In this document: positions 17,724-27,031 of the stretch, one piece after another
Numbering within the stretch: position 1 is the first letter of the stretch
Layout: the number at the start of each line of letters is the position of its first letter
Notes under the pieces: model-generated
Told to the model about the DNA's origin: nothing
The model's input: only the letters and a program-made list of their open reading frames with translations
The model's database searches: none
Assembly: GCA_045531205.1 (NCBI GenBank)
Contig: JAZSDN010000050.1
Coordinates: 135,352 to 199,351, forward strand
Length of the DNA: 64,000 bases
Source of the DNA: JAZNQL01 sp045531205
GTDB lineage: Bacteria > Bacillota > Clostridia > UMGS1883 > UMGS1540
Direction: 5' to 3'
Made by a program: the position numbers and the translations under genes

Positions 17724-18449
17724 TTAAATACCGCAGATTTCTTCAACACATTTTTTTGCTATCTTAATTTCTGTTTGTGGAACTTCTTCATCAAAATCAG
17801 AAAATGTATTGTTTATAACATCATTTCCCGTCAGCATTTTATACCAAAGCAACCCAAGTGCATATCTGCCAAGACCTAAACTTGCATGGTATGTATCTCT
17901 ATGTACTTTCTCTATTCCTGAGTCTATAAGTCTTTGAAAAATTTTTCCTGATGGTATAACTAAATCTGCATTGATTGCTTCAGCCGCTTTTTCATATGAT
18001 ACCTCTATATCTTTAAACATATTGCTATGATTGCTATACCCCATTTCAACATTTAGACGATGAGAGTCTTGTTCATACGCCCAGGTCTGATGAATTGCAA
18101 TCTTTGCTTTAGGCACACATAATCTTACATACTCAACTATTTTATCAAGATATGGTTGATAAGTTTCATAGTAAGGTGATTTAGAGCTGACTTGTTGAAT
18201 TGTTACAACGTCCCAATCACGATTTAAAAGTGCCTCCTTTAATGACACCTTAAATCCTGTGCTTTCTCCATTCATTTCAAGCATATATGCTCTTTCCTCA
18301 TTTATCATATTTCTATAGTGAAGAGAAAGAGGACATCCTCCTATATAAAGATTGAATGTGTTAAGAGTACATCCATCAGCCTTTGAAATCCTATGCAGAT
18401 ATCTATGAGCATCCTGAGAAAAGCTATTTCCTATTGATAAAATATTCAT
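17724..18449 (-). CDS. DUF4886 (SGNH-hydrolase-like) protein
   Basis: 241 residues. The start MNILSIGNSFSQDAHRYL resembles block I of SGNH hydrolases with GNSFS holding the nucleophile serine, and DTYHASLGLGRY near residue 185 gives the C-terminal D-xx-H pair. This pattern is that of DUF4886. No signal peptide, so it is probably cytoplasmic. Esterase or carbohydrate deacylase activity is likely by family but the substrate is unknown. It stands between two boundary repeats, unrelated to its neighbours. Confidence 0.75.
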   Translation of the reverse strand: MNILSIGNSFSQDAHRYLHRISKADGCTLNTFNLYIGGCPLSLHYRNMINEERAYMLEMNGESTGFKVSLKEALLNRDWDVVTIQQVSSKSPYYETYQPYLDKIVEYVRLCVPKAKIAIHQTWAYEQDSHRLNVEMGYSNHSNMFKDIEVSYEKAAEAINADLVIPSGKIFQRLIDSGIEKVHRDTYHASLGLGRYALGLLWYKMLTGNDVINNTFSDFDEEVPQTEIKIAKKCVEEICGI

Positions 18450-18465
18450 TTTTTAACTACTCCTT

Positions 18466-18520
18466 TTTTCAATATTTTTCGACAATCTTTATAAGTTCGT
18501 GTTAAGTTAGAAACAAAAAT
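18466..18520 (-). repeat. Gene-boundary repeat, copy C (long form)
   Basis: TTTTCAATATTTTTCGACA (18466-18484) followed by the AAGTTCGTGTTAAGTTAGAA core aligns base by base over about 55 positions with copy D (18859-18919). It spans the gap between the DUF4886 gene and the 102-residue membrane protein gene. Confidence 0.6.
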
Positions 18521-18524
18521 AATA

Positions 18525-18833
18525 TTAGAACATCGAACTAACAAAAATAGCAGTTATTACGCCACCTATAATAGCTGAAACAATTCCTAAAATAATACAA
18601 TTTTTTCCTACGGATTTATCATCGGCATTATCTTTTGATAGCAAAATCACACCCAAAATATAACCTACAAGTGGAATTAAAAAACTAATCACATATCTGA
18701 ATACATTGTTTTCTTTTTCTTTATATTGCATATTGGAGTTGTTGGGATTCTTATTTGATTTCTTAAAAACTACTACACATACCAATATAATAGCCACAAA
18801 TATAAACATTCCTATTAAACTCATTAATCTCAT
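18525..18833 (-). CDS. Small two-helix membrane protein
   Basis: 102 residues with hydrophobic segments near 5-23 and 46-66 and a third near 78-100, separated by charged linkers (KKSNKNPNNSNMQYKEKEN). The C-terminal part (ILGIVSAIIGGVITAIFV) resembles DUF4190/YIP1-like small membrane proteins, but no firm family. CTCC in the plus strand at 18842-18846 gives a GGAGGAG site 8 bases upstream. Part of the accessory patch. Confidence 0.6.
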   Translation of the reverse strand: MRLMSLIGMFIFVAIILVCVVVFKKSNKNPNNSNMQYKEKENNVFRYVISFLIPLVGYILGVILLSKDNADDKSVGKNCIILGIVSAIIGGVITAIFVSSMF

Positions 18834-18858
18834 TCTTTTTTCTCCTCCATATTTTTAA

Positions 18859-18919
18859 TTTTCAACATTTTTCTACATCCCTTACTATGATTTTAGCAAG
18901 TTAAGGATAAAAAATTTTT
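18859..18919 (-). repeat. Gene-boundary repeat, copy D (long form)
   Basis: TTTTCAACATTTTTCTACAT at 18859-18878 and GCAAGTTAAGGATAAAAAAT at the end match copy C. It lies upstream of the first accessory gene, so each of the three genes is preceded by a related leader. Confidence 0.6.
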
Positions 18920-19003
18920 GATTTTCTAAGGCTCCTATTGGCAGGAAGGATTTTTATTCCAGGCATAGCAAGCCTTTAAACGCAATGCACAATCCGAATG
19001 CCA

Positions 19004-19045
19004 AAAAATAACCGTTTCACTTTTTACGGTCAAACGGTTATTTTT
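19004..19045. terminator. Terminator of the rpoD-trmK-DUF1858 operon
   Basis: AAAAATAACCGTTT (19004-19017) and AAACGGTTATTTTT (19032-19045) pair perfectly over 14 bases with a 14-base loop and run into T on both strands. Confidence 0.85.
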
Positions 19046-19062
19046 ATATTTATTTGACTTTA

Positions 19063-19263
19063 TTATTCGCCTAAGAAATCGTTAAGCTTTTCGATAAGCT
19101 CGTCTGCGTCAACGCCGTGAACTGCACAAGCTTCTTCAATGCTTTCGCCTGTTGCTGAAGGGCAACCAAGGCAATGCATTCCTATTTCAAGAAAATACTT
19201 TGCTGTTCCTTCATCCATTCTTAATACATCTGCAATTATTGTGTCCTTTGTTACTTTTGCCAT
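19063..19263 (-). CDS. DUF1858 redox-disulfide domain protein
   Basis: 66 residues. MHCLGCPSATGESIEEACAVHG near 29-50 contains the CxxC motif of the DUF1858 / hybrid-cluster-associated disulfide domain. The family is small, cytoplasmic and of unproven function, often paired with redox proteins in anaerobes. It overlaps the end of trmK by 13 bases and is the last gene before the terminator. Confidence 0.85.
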   Translation of the reverse strand: MAKVTKDTIIADVLRMDEGTAKYFLEIGMHCLGCPSATGESIEEACAVHGVDADELIEKLNDFLGE

Positions 19264-19913
19264 TTTTTATTCTTCCTTTCTTCAATATCTAAAAGTAAAT
19301 TTTTATAATAATCTAATTGGTCTTTATTCTTTGATTTTTCTATACCTTGCACAGCCGTTTTAAACTTAACATAAAGCCTTTCGCAAAGCTCCGAAAAAAG
19401 AGGGTCTGCATAAAGATTTTTTCCTATAAAGTATTCTATTTCGGAATATTCCTCGCTTTCCCCTTTTTCTGCAACTAGTACTGTGTATAGCTTGCCATCT
19501 TCCAAAACAAGGGTTTCATCCAAAATTACATAACCCTTTTTTGCAAGGTAACGGCGAAGCTTGTCCGTCATAGTCATAGGCTGCAAAATAAAGGTTTTAT
19601 CGCAAGGTGTCGCCTCCAGAATTTCAGAAATTAAAATTCCGCCCATTCCTGCAATTATAACTGTGTCATATTCGCTTGTGTCTATACCCTCAAGTCCGTT
19701 TGTAAGAAAAGTGTCTACATTAACACCGTGCAAGGCTATGTTTTGCTTTGCTCTGTCAAGAGGTCCTTTCCCTATATCTGTTGCAAGAGCCTTTTTTGCA
19801 ATCCCCTTTTCCATAAGATATATCGGGATATATGCGTGGTCTGTGCCTACATCAATAACACTTGCACCTTTTTTTACTTTTGAGGCTATAACTTTTAATC
19901 TTTCGGAATTCAT
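19251..19913 (-). CDS. trmK: tRNA (adenine(22)-N1)-methyltransferase
   Basis: SAM-dependent methylation of A22 in tRNA. 220 residues; VIDVGTDHAYIPIYLMEKG (about 20-38) is the SAM-binding motif I with the family's GTDHAY, and IIAGMGGILISEIL (about 86-99) replaces the usual NPPY. The start overlaps the rpoD stop as TAATG. The position after rpoD is the usual one in Firmicutes. Confidence 0.92.
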   Translation of the reverse strand: MNSERLKVIASKVKKGASVIDVGTDHAYIPIYLMEKGIAKKALATDIGKGPLDRAKQNIALHGVNVDTFLTNGLEGIDTSEYDTVIIAGMGGILISEILEATPCDKTFILQPMTMTDKLRRYLAKKGYVILDETLVLEDGKLYTVLVAEKGESEEYSEIEYFIGKNLYADPLFSELCERLYVKFKTAVQGIEKSKNKDQLDYYKNLLLDIEERKNKKWQK

Positions 19914-20992
19914 TATTCAAGAAAATCCTTTATCTTCTTACTGCGGCTTGGGTGACGAAGCTTTCTTAATGCTTTTGCTTCTATCTGACGGATTCTTTCT
20001 CTTGTTACGTTAAATACTTTACCTACTTCTTCAAGTGTACGGGGTCTTCCGTCATCAAGACCAAAACGCAGTCTTAAAACCTTTTCTTCTCTTGAAGTTA
20101 ATGTATCAAGTACATCCATAAGCTGTTCTTTCAGCATTGTAAATGATGCAACCTCGCTTGGTGCGGGAGCATCGTCATCAGGAATAAAGTCACCAAGATG
20201 ACTGTCCTCTTCTTCGCCTATAGGAGTTTCAAGCGAAACAGGTTCCTGTGCTATTTTCATTATTTCGCGTACCTTTTCGATAGGCATATTCATTTCTTTT
20301 GCTATTTCTTCGGGGTTTGGGTCTCTGCCGAGTTCCTGCAAAAGCTGACGCGAAACACGTATAAGTTTATTTATTGTTTCAACCATGTGAACAGGTATAC
20401 GAATAGTCCTTGCCTGGTCTGCAATAGCTCTTGTAATAGCCTGTCTTATCCACCATGTAGCATAGGTACTGAACTTAAATCCCTTTGCATAGTCAAACTT
20501 TTCAACCGCTTTTATAAGACCTAAGTTACCTTCCTGAATAAGGTCCAAAAAGAGCATACCTCTTCCTACATAGTGCTTTGCAATACTTACAACCAGACGA
20601 AGGTTTGCTTCGGTAAGTCTTTTCTTTGCTTCAACATCCCCTTCAGCCATTCTGCTTGCAAGCTCGGTTTCTTCTTCGGGAGTCAAGAGGTCTACTTTAC
20701 CGATTTCCTTAAGGTACATTCTTACATGGTCGTCAACGTTTACGCCTTCAGGCAATGTAAGGTCGATTTCTTCCTCTTCGTTAGCGGCAATTTCCTTTAA
20801 ATCCTCTTCAATATTGCCAATAACCTCGATATCCATCGCCTCGATAGATTCATACACCTTTTCTATCTGTTCAGGATCAAGTTCTAACTCGTCAAGTGCA
20901 TCTAAAATTTCTTTATATGTCAATACACCTTTCTTTTTACCTTTTTCGATAAGTTCCTTTACAATGGCTTTTTTATTTGCTTTATCAGTCAT
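19913..20992 (-). CDS. rpoD: Primary RNA polymerase sigma factor
   Basis: Housekeeping sigma-70 (SigA). 359 residues: a short region 1.1 (1-60), acidic linker, region 1.2 ([19 protein letters not shown]), region 2 with [33 protein letters not shown] and [17 protein letters not shown], region 3, and region 4.2 ending [18 protein letters not shown]. It overlaps the dnaG stop by 4 bases (ATGA). The many TTGACA/TATAAT promoters found here fit its specificity. Confidence 0.97.
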   Translation of the reverse strand: MTDKANKKAIVKELIEKGKKKGVLTYKEILDALDELELDPEQIEKVYESIEAMDIEVIGNIEEDLKEIAANEEEEIDLTLPEGVNVDDHVRMYLKEIGKVDLLTPEEETELASRMAEGDVEAKKRLTEANLRLVVSIAKHYVGRGMLFLDLIQEGNLGLIKAVEKFDYAKGFKFSTYATWWIRQAITRAIADQARTIRIPVHMVETINKLIRVSRQLLQELGRDPNPEEIAKEMNMPIEKVREIMKIAQEPVSLETPIGEEEDSHLGDFIPDDDAPAPSEVASFTMLKEQLMDVLDTLTSREEKVLRLRFGLDDGRPRTLEEVGKVFNVTRERIRQIEAKALRKLRHPSRSKKIKDFLE

Positions 20993-22716
20993 TGTGAGGC
21001 CTCCTCTCTCTGTTTCTTAAGCAGTAAAGCGTTCAGTACTTCTATATTCCCTTCGCTTATTGCCTTTTTTACACTGGCATCGTGCTGCTCTTTTTTTATA
21101 GTATTTATAAGTTCAACTGCCGCTTTTTCGTTATCCTCATAATTTAACGGCATTGCCATTGCCGAAGCCGCATACGAGGCTTCTTCTTCGGCAAATTCAG
21201 TCACAATAAGTGATGAATCTTTATTCTCAAGTAATTTTGAAATAACTTTTTTGTGTACAGTAGCTTCGAAAAGCTCTTCTGTAATATTAAATTTCTGTAA
21301 AAGCTTTCTGTCAGCCGTACAAAGGGAAATAAGTCTTTTTTCGCTTTGAGAAAAATCCGAACCCTTTTGTCTTTTTGGCATAACCGCCTGTTTCATAATA
21401 TCGCGTTCGTTTTTCTTATCTTTTCTGCGTGATTTCTTATTTATTTCAGTTTCAATCGCCTGCGGGGCTATCCCCGTTTCATTTGCAAGCTTATTAACTA
21501 AAAAATCGCGTTCTATGCTTCCCTTTACTCCTAAAAGTATGTTTACGCATTCACCTAAGTATTCTATCTTTTGAGTATCGTTTTTTATATCATACTTCTT
21601 TTTAAGTTTTTCTATTCTGTATTCACTTATTGTTTTTGCTTTTTTTACCTGGTCAATAAAGAGTTGCGCACTGTTTTTCTTTATAAATTCGTCAGGATCT
21701 TTTCCTTCAGGCAGTTCAAGTATGTGTACTTTTATATCAAGCCCGTCAAAAATTTCTATCGCACGTTCTGTTGCATTTACTCCTGCCTCATCAGTATCGT
21801 AACAAATTGTCACAGTCCCTGCAAATCTTGAAATAAGCCTTGCCTGCTCTGCTGTAAGTGCAGTTCCAAGCGATGCCACAGCATTTTTTATTCCGCTTTG
21901 ATATAGGGATATTACATCCATATATCCTTCAACTAGAATAAGTTCCCCTGTGCCCGAATTTTTTGCAAGGTTTAACGAAAAAAGATTTTTTCGTTTATTA
22001 AAAACAGGCGTTTCTGCCGAGTTCAAATATTTCGCCTTATCTTCACCAAGTGCTCTTCCGCCAAAGCCTATTATATTTCCTCTTACATCGATTATAGGAA
22101 ACATCAGCCTGTTTCTGAATCTGTCGTAAGCTCTGCCCTTTTCGCTCATGGCTATAAGCCCCGCTTCAAGCAGTAAGTCCTTTTTAAAGCCTTTTGACAG
22201 TAAATGTTTTACTAGGCTGTCCCAGGTTTCGGGAGCAAAGCCAAGTCCGTATATTTTTATTGTAGTATCAGACAATCCTCTTTTTTTTGCGTATTCCATT
22301 GCTTTTGCGCCTTCTTTTGCAAAAAGCATGCTTCTGAAATATCGGGCAGTTTCGAGATTTGCCTCAAGTATTGCCTTTTTCTTTTCGTAAAGCTTACTGT
22401 CTTTGTCTGCAAAATCCTGTGTTTCTATTTTTATATTTGCTCTTTCTGCCAGAAATTTAATGGATTCAACAAAATCAAGATTTTCTATATTTTTTACAAA
22501 ATCCACTACTCCGCCGCCCGCTCCACAACCAAAGCAGTGATATACCTGCCTGTCAGGCGAAACGTGGAAAGAAGGTGTTTTTTCTTTGTGAAAAGGGCAT
22601 AAACCGACCATAGACGACCCCGCTCTTTTTAAAGAGACATATTTACCTACAATATCGGTAATATCGTTCGCCGCCAATATTTCCTGTATAAGATGTTCAG
22701 GTATACGTTCAGCCAT
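20989..22716 (-). CDS. dnaG: DNA primase
   Basis: Makes RNA primers for replication. 575 residues from MAERIPEHL. The CHC2 zinc finger is near 40-65 ([11 protein letters not shown] and YHCFGCG), and the Toprim catalytic domain has [11 protein letters not shown] and DTDEAG. The C-terminal ~130 residues should bind the helicase. The ATG at 22716 gives the usual family N-terminus; a GTG at 22737 is in frame, and both have weak ribosome binding sites (GAGG is 15 bases before the ATG). Confidence 0.95.
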   Translation of the reverse strand: MAERIPEHLIQEILAANDITDIVGKYVSLKRAGSSMVGLCPFHKEKTPSFHVSPDRQVYHCFGCGAGGGVVDFVKNIENLDFVESIKFLAERANIKIETQDFADKDSKLYEKKKAILEANLETARYFRSMLFAKEGAKAMEYAKKRGLSDTTIKIYGLGFAPETWDSLVKHLLSKGFKKDLLLEAGLIAMSEKGRAYDRFRNRLMFPIIDVRGNIIGFGGRALGEDKAKYLNSAETPVFNKRKNLFSLNLAKNSGTGELILVEGYMDVISLYQSGIKNAVASLGTALTAEQARLISRFAGTVTICYDTDEAGVNATERAIEIFDGLDIKVHILELPEGKDPDEFIKKNSAQLFIDQVKKAKTISEYRIEKLKKKYDIKNDTQKIEYLGECVNILLGVKGSIERDFLVNKLANETGIAPQAIETEINKKSRRKDKKNERDIMKQAVMPKRQKGSDFSQSEKRLISLCTADRKLLQKFNITEELFEATVHKKVISKLLENKDSSLIVTEFAEEEASYAASAMAMPLNYEDNEKAAVELINTIKKEQHDASVKKAISEGNIEVLNALLLKKQREEASQ

Positions 22717-22828
22717 TTCTTTTCTTTCTAACCTCACAAAGTTTATTTCGACAACAGTTTTTTAAATCCTTCTTAAAAGGTCTTAAAATTAAGCTTTTGT
22801 CATTCTTTCCCACATAAAAGTAAAATAT

Positions 22829-23824
22829 TCAGTATCTGTCCCAACATTTTGGCATAAACAGATTTTTATATACAAAAAGTGCATACCGGTCACTCATTCC
22901 GACAATATAATCCATTACCTGTCTTTCGAGTTCAAAGTTTTCGCAAACAGGTTTCAGTGTCGGGATTTCTTCAGGATGTTCCATAAAATATCCATATATA
23001 TGTTCCACAACGTCACGCGCCTTTGCGTCTTCTGTGAGTTTTGGACCTATATACACATTTTCAAAAAGGAAGGAACGCAGTTCGTTCATAGCTTCTGCTT
23101 TTTCTTCGCTCATTAAAATTTCGGGCTTGTCCATACTTGATTCAACAATATCGGTTATCATTGTATCAATACGCTTTGCGTGCGTGTCACCAAGAATTTC
23201 TATACAATGCTTTGGTAAATCGCTTTGGCTTATTACCCCGCCTCTTATTGCATCATCAATATCGTGATTTATATATGCTATTCTGTCAGCAAACTTAAGT
23301 ATTCTTCCTTCTAATGTAGATGCCTGATTACCGCCTGTGTGATTTACAATACCGTCACGTACTTCCCATGTTAAGTTAAGTCCTGTGCCATTATCAAGCA
23401 AGTCCACTATACGAAGACTCTGTTCATAATGTTTAAAACCGTAAGGAGATAATTCGTTCAATGTTTTTTCGCCTATATGACCAAAAGGAGTATGTCCAAG
23501 GTCGTGTCCAAGTGCCATTGCCTCAACCAAATCTTCGTTTAAGCGCAGAGCACGCACTATACTGCGTGCAATCTGCGATACTTCAAGTGTATGTGTAAGA
23601 CGTGTTCTGTAATAGTCTCCTTCAGGAGCTATAAAAACTTGAGTTTTATGCTTTAGACGTCTGAAATATTTTGAATGAATTATTTTATCTCTGTCTCTTT
23701 GATACTCTGTACGCATACTGCATTTTTCGGTAGGCTTTTCCCTTCCCTTTGTTTCTGCAGAAAGGCAAGCGTATTTTGAAAGAGTCTGTCTTTCTATATT
23801 CTCTGTAATTTCTCTTATGTTCAT
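22829..23824 (-). CDS. dgt: dGTPase-like HD-domain phosphohydrolase
   Basis: 331 residues. HTLEVSQIARSI and ALGHDLGHTPFGHIGE (about 78-120) give the H...HD...D metal site of the dGTP triphosphohydrolase family. It resembles the shorter type-2 dGTPase-like proteins, for which dNTP substrate choice varies. The ATG overlaps the flavoprotein stop by 4 bases. Role in keeping dNTP pools fits the adjacent dnaG. Confidence 0.88.
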   Translation of the reverse strand: MNIREITENIERQTLSKYACLSAETKGREKPTEKCSMRTEYQRDRDKIIHSKYFRRLKHKTQVFIAPEGDYYRTRLTHTLEVSQIARSIVRALRLNEDLVEAMALGHDLGHTPFGHIGEKTLNELSPYGFKHYEQSLRIVDLLDNGTGLNLTWEVRDGIVNHTGGNQASTLEGRILKFADRIAYINHDIDDAIRGGVISQSDLPKHCIEILGDTHAKRIDTMITDIVESSMDKPEILMSEEKAEAMNELRSFLFENVYIGPKLTEDAKARDVVEHIYGYFMEHPEEIPTLKPVCENFELERQVMDYIVGMSDRYALFVYKNLFMPKCWDRY

Positions 23825-24393
23825 TTACATATCTCCATAATTCGGTCAGCAATAGCCTCGCAGTAATTTAATGCATTCTTATCATCCTTTGCAGGTGCCT
23901 GTGCACAAAGACCCTGATGTCCCGGAAGTTGCATCGAAAAGTTACCTACAATGTTCATTCCCTGAACAAGCATTGAGTCCTGTATAGCCCTGACAGTACT
24001 GCCCTGACCGCCATATCTTGATGCACCTACCGCAATTGCAGTTCCAAACTTTCCTTCAAAAGCTTTCATTGCTCTGAAATATCTTGTCTTGTCAAAAAAG
24101 GCTTTGAGCTGTGCAGACATTGTTCCAAAGTATACAGGCGAACCGAATATAATGAAATCAGCCTTAATAAGTGTTTGAAAAGCGTCCCAAAGCTCTGTAT
24201 CACGAAAGCAGGATGTATTACAGGGCGATGAGCAAACCACACAAAAAGGATTTTTTAATTTTGACATTATGCTTCCTATGTTTATAAGCTGTGTTTCTGC
24301 TCCGTGTTTTTTAACATTGTCAAGTATATTTCCCAGCAAAAAAGCTGTATTTCCTTGGTTATGCGGACTTCCGTTTACTGCACAAACAAGCAT
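23821..24393 (-). CDS. Flavodoxin-fold NAD(P)H:FMN oxidoreductase with Cys motif
   Basis: 190 residues. VNGSPHNQGNTAFLL (6-20) binds the FMN phosphate, and FGSPVYFGTMSAQLKAFFD (about 97-115) is the second flavin loop. NPFCVVCSSPCNTSC near 48-62 places four cysteines as in iron-sulfur flavoproteins, so it may carry a cluster. Electron donor and acceptor are unknown. It lies between ispA and dgt, 9 bases after ispA. Confidence 0.82.
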   Translation of the reverse strand: MLVCAVNGSPHNQGNTAFLLGNILDNVKKHGAETQLINIGSIMSKLKNPFCVVCSSPCNTSCFRDTELWDAFQTLIKADFIIFGSPVYFGTMSAQLKAFFDKTRYFRAMKAFEGKFGTAIAVGASRYGGQGSTVRAIQDSMLVQGMNIVGNFSMQLPGHQGLCAQAPAKDDKNALNYCEAIADRIMEICK

Positions 24394-24402
24394 TGCTACC
24401 TC

Positions 24403-25236
24403 CTAATTTTTACGCAGTACAAGCTTTCTTGCAAATCCGGCAAGCTCTGTACCGCACTCTCCTAAAAATTCAATTGATTTTATTGCTTTTTCGGTTAAAT
24501 TCGAAACTTCCTCTGTTGCCTTATCTATCCCAACCAGTGCGGCATAGGTTTTTTTATCGTTTTTCTCATCGCTGTTAATTGGCTTGCCAAGTTCTTCTTC
24601 GCTACCAATAATATCAAGGATATCATCTCTTATCTGAAATGCCTTTCCAACAGCTCTTGCGTATTCTTCAAGTAAATTTTCATCCTTCCCTGCAGCTATA
24701 CAGCCAAGTGCCGCTGCAGCATATAAAAGGTCACCGGTTTTGCGTGCATACATATCAAGCAGTTTTTCAGGAGTTGCAGAATCCATCTGCATATCTTTTG
24801 CCTGACCTAAAACCATTCCGTAAGGGCCCGCCGCTTTTGAAAGTAAAGCTACCGCCTGCAAGTTCTGTTTTTCAGATAAAGGTGCCTTTGCCGCAACTTC
24901 AAAAGCTAACGTCAAAAGTCCGTCACCCGCTAAAATTGCAGTTGCCTCGTCAAACTTTTTATGACAGGTTGGCTTTCCTCTTCTTAAATCGTCGTTATCC
25001 ATTGCGGGCAAATCATCGTGTATAAGCGAATATGTATGTATCATTTCAAGTGCTGCAGCATACGAAAGAGCTTTATCCTCGTTTTGACCAAAGGCACGGC
25101 ATACCATTAAAACCATCTGCGGGCGAACACGTTTTCCGCCTGCGTAAAGACTGTAACGCATAGCATCCCATAACGTAGTATTATCTTCAAACGATGTAAT
25201 ACTTTTTATATATTCGTTTATTTTGTTAATCATCAT
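24403..25236 (-). CDS. ispA: Polyprenyl (farnesyl) diphosphate synthase
   Basis: Condenses IPP with DMAPP/GPP, giving farnesyl diphosphate for undecaprenyl and other isoprenoids. 277 residues. The first aspartate-rich motif is in LIHDDLPAMDNDDLRRGKPTCH (only its DDLPAMD core cited) and the second is DDILD near 200. Follows xseB with an 11-base overlap. The usual downstream dxs is missing here, but dxr and uppS are in the same block. The exact chain length is by family. Confidence 0.92.
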   Translation of the reverse strand: MMINKINEYIKSITSFEDNTTLWDAMRYSLYAGGKRVRPQMVLMVCRAFGQNEDKALSYAAALEMIHTYSLIHDDLPAMDNDDLRRGKPTCHKKFDEATAILAGDGLLTLAFEVAAKAPLSEKQNLQAVALLSKAAGPYGMVLGQAKDMQMDSATPEKLLDMYARKTGDLLYAAAALGCIAAGKDENLLEEYARAVGKAFQIRDDILDIIGSEEELGKPINSDEKNDKKTYAALVGIDKATEEVSNLTEKAIKSIEFLGECGTELAGFARKLVLRKN

Positions 25237-25420
25237 TTTCCTCCAAAAGATTTTTAACCTTTTGTTCTGCGTTATTTAAAAGATTACGGCACTCACGCAC
25301 CAGGGCAACCCCTTCTTCAAAGCACGCCATTGATTCATCTAACCCGAGCTCTCCGCTTTCAAGTTTTTTAACTGTTTCTTCAAGCTTTTTTATTGAAACT
25401 TCAAATTTATCTTGACTCAT
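25226..25420 (-). CDS. xseB: Exodeoxyribonuclease VII small subunit
   Basis: 64 residues, mostly one amphipathic coiled-coil (FEVSIKKLEETVKKLESGE, then LGLDESMACFEEGVALVREC), the signature of XseB. It joins XseA to degrade single-stranded DNA. Overlaps xseA by 14 bases and ispA by 11 bases. Confidence 0.95.
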   Translation of the reverse strand: MSQDKFEVSIKKLEETVKKLESGELGLDESMACFEEGVALVRECRNLLNNAEQKVKNLLEENDD

Positions 25421-26612
25421 TTTTTATCTCCTTAACTATACAGTCAAGACTTCCGTCTTTCAGTATAAGGTTTATTTCGTCGTTTTCTTTAATGGTTTTA
25501 ATACTGTTTATTCTTCCGGAATCTTTCAAAGCTATTGAATATCCTCTGTCAAGTACCTTTAAGGGACTTAATGCATCGAGTGATGCAGTATTTTTTTCAA
25601 TTCTTTCGCCCGAAAGCTGCATTGTTTTTGTAACACCTTTTAGCATCGTATCTAAAGAAGAATCAAGTTGCAGCTGCAAATCTGCAAGCTTTTGCGGGAA
25701 TAAAGTTAATCCTCTCCCCGTTTCAAGTCTTTTAAGCTTTTCTTCCCACGGAAGTAAAAGCGTTTTCATTTTATTTTTAAGTCTTATCTGTGCGGTATCA
25801 AGATAGTCAAATATCTCGTCAATCGACGGAACAGCAAGCTCTGCCGCAGCCGAAGGTGTAGGAGCTCTTAAATCAGAAACAAAGTCGCATATTGTAAAAT
25901 CTGTTTCATGTCCTACTGCACTTATTACAGGTATTTGTGATGCAGCAATCGCACGTGCAAGCATTTCATCATTGAATGCCCATAAATCCTCTGCCGAGCC
26001 TCCGCCTCTGCCTACTATTAAAACATCAGCAAGACTCTTTTTATTAAAATATTCAATTGCTTTTACAATACTCTGTGCCGCTCCATCTCCCTGAACAAGT
26101 ACTGGGTAAATCAATACTTCGGCACAAGGATAACGTCTTTTTAAAATATTAAGAATATCCTGAATCGCAGCTCCTGTTTTACTTGTTATTACTCCGACTT
26201 TTTTGGGAAATTTCGGCAACTTTTTCTTTCGTGATTCATCAAAAAGACCTTCAGCCAGAAGCTTTGCTTTTAACTGTTCAAAAGCTATGTATAAAGCTCC
26301 TTCCCCGTCAGGCTGCATAGAATCAATGTAAAGCTGATACTGTCCGTCTCTTTCGTATGCCGAAATTCTTCCGTGTGCAAGCACTTTCATTCCGTTTTCG
26401 GGAGAAAAAATCAGTCTCTCGTTTGCTGTGCGAAACATTACTGCACGCAAATTCGAGTTTTCATCCTTTAAGCTTAAATACATGTGTCCCGAAGAATGAA
26501 GCTTAAAGTTTGATATTTCACCCTGCACCCAGATATCCCTTAATATTTCGTCCGAGTCCATCAAAGCCTTTATATAGCTGTTTGCCTGGCTTACGGTTGC
26601 TATCCTTTTCAT
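25407..26612 (-). CDS. xseA: Exodeoxyribonuclease VII large subunit
   Basis: 401 residues: N-terminal OB-fold (VQGEISNFKLHSSGHMYLSL), catalytic domain with VGVITSKTGAAIQDIL and GRGGGSAEDLWAFNDE, and a C-terminal coiled-coil that holds the small subunits. Lies 3 bases after nusB. The complex cuts ssDNA from both ends to short oligonucleotides. Confidence 0.96.
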   Translation of the reverse strand: MKRIATVSQANSYIKALMDSDEILRDIWVQGEISNFKLHSSGHMYLSLKDENSNLRAVMFRTANERLIFSPENGMKVLAHGRISAYERDGQYQLYIDSMQPDGEGALYIAFEQLKAKLLAEGLFDESRKKKLPKFPKKVGVITSKTGAAIQDILNILKRRYPCAEVLIYPVLVQGDGAAQSIVKAIEYFNKKSLADVLIVGRGGGSAEDLWAFNDEMLARAIAASQIPVISAVGHETDFTICDFVSDLRAPTPSAAAELAVPSIDEIFDYLDTAQIRLKNKMKTLLLPWEEKLKRLETGRGLTLFPQKLADLQLQLDSSLDTMLKGVTKTMQLSGERIEKNTASLDALSPLKVLDRGYSIALKDSGRINSIKTIKENDEINLILKDGSLDCIVKEIKNESR

Positions 26613-26615
26613 AAA

Positions 26616-27026
26616 TTATTCCTTACTTATTTTTCCTAAAATACCATTTACAAAAGAGCTTTCTTCTTCTCCACCATATTTTTTTGCAAGCTCAACCGCT
26701 TCGTTTATTGATACTCCTACAGGAATATCGTCGCAATACAAAATTTCAAAAAGAGCAAGCTTTAATATTGCCATACTTACATTTGAAACTCTGTTAATAT
26801 CCCAACCTGTAAGATTCTGCTTAATCTTTTCGTTTATTGCATCGCTTGACACAGAAACTCCCGAAAGCATTTTTAAAACATAGTCATTGTCATTAACTGT
26901 TTGTCTGTTAGTAAACAAATCCTTGTTTTGTGTGTATTCTTCAAAAAGAGTTTCTGCACTACGCGGATTTGATAATTGTGAAAAAATCAGTCTGAAAGCA
27001 TCTTCTCTTGCGTTTTTTCTGCTCAC
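26616..27026 (-). CDS. nusB: Transcription antitermination factor NusB
   Basis: 136 residues, all helical. RKNAREDAFRLIFSQ at the start and VSINEAVELAKKYGGEEESSFVNGILG-type end (residues 103-130) are NusB hallmarks. Acts with NusE on rRNA antitermination. Follows rseP by 5 bases. Confidence 0.95.
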   Translation of the reverse strand: MSRKNAREDAFRLIFSQLSNPRSAETLFEEYTQNKDLFTNRQTVNDNDYVLKMLSGVSVSSDAINEKIKQNLTGWDINRVSNVSMAILKLALFEILYCDDIPVGVSINEAVELAKKYGGEEESSFVNGILGKISKE

Positions 27027-27031
27027 TCTAA

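Noticed and set aside
17165..18919. Integron attC sites around the three small genes
   Set aside because: The recurring core contains GTTARR but the last base does not fit GTTRRRY, and the RYYYAAC partner is not properly placed. No integrase is in the window.
18936..19003. Small RNA or gene between the accessory patch and the terminator
   Set aside because: Short imperfect repeats (GGCAT...ATGCC, CCTATTGGCAGG) occur, but there is no promoter or frame to support a feature.
22738..22828. Separate promoter between dgt and dnaG
   Set aside because: The 90-base gap is AT-rich, but no -35/-10 pair with suitable spacing was convincing.
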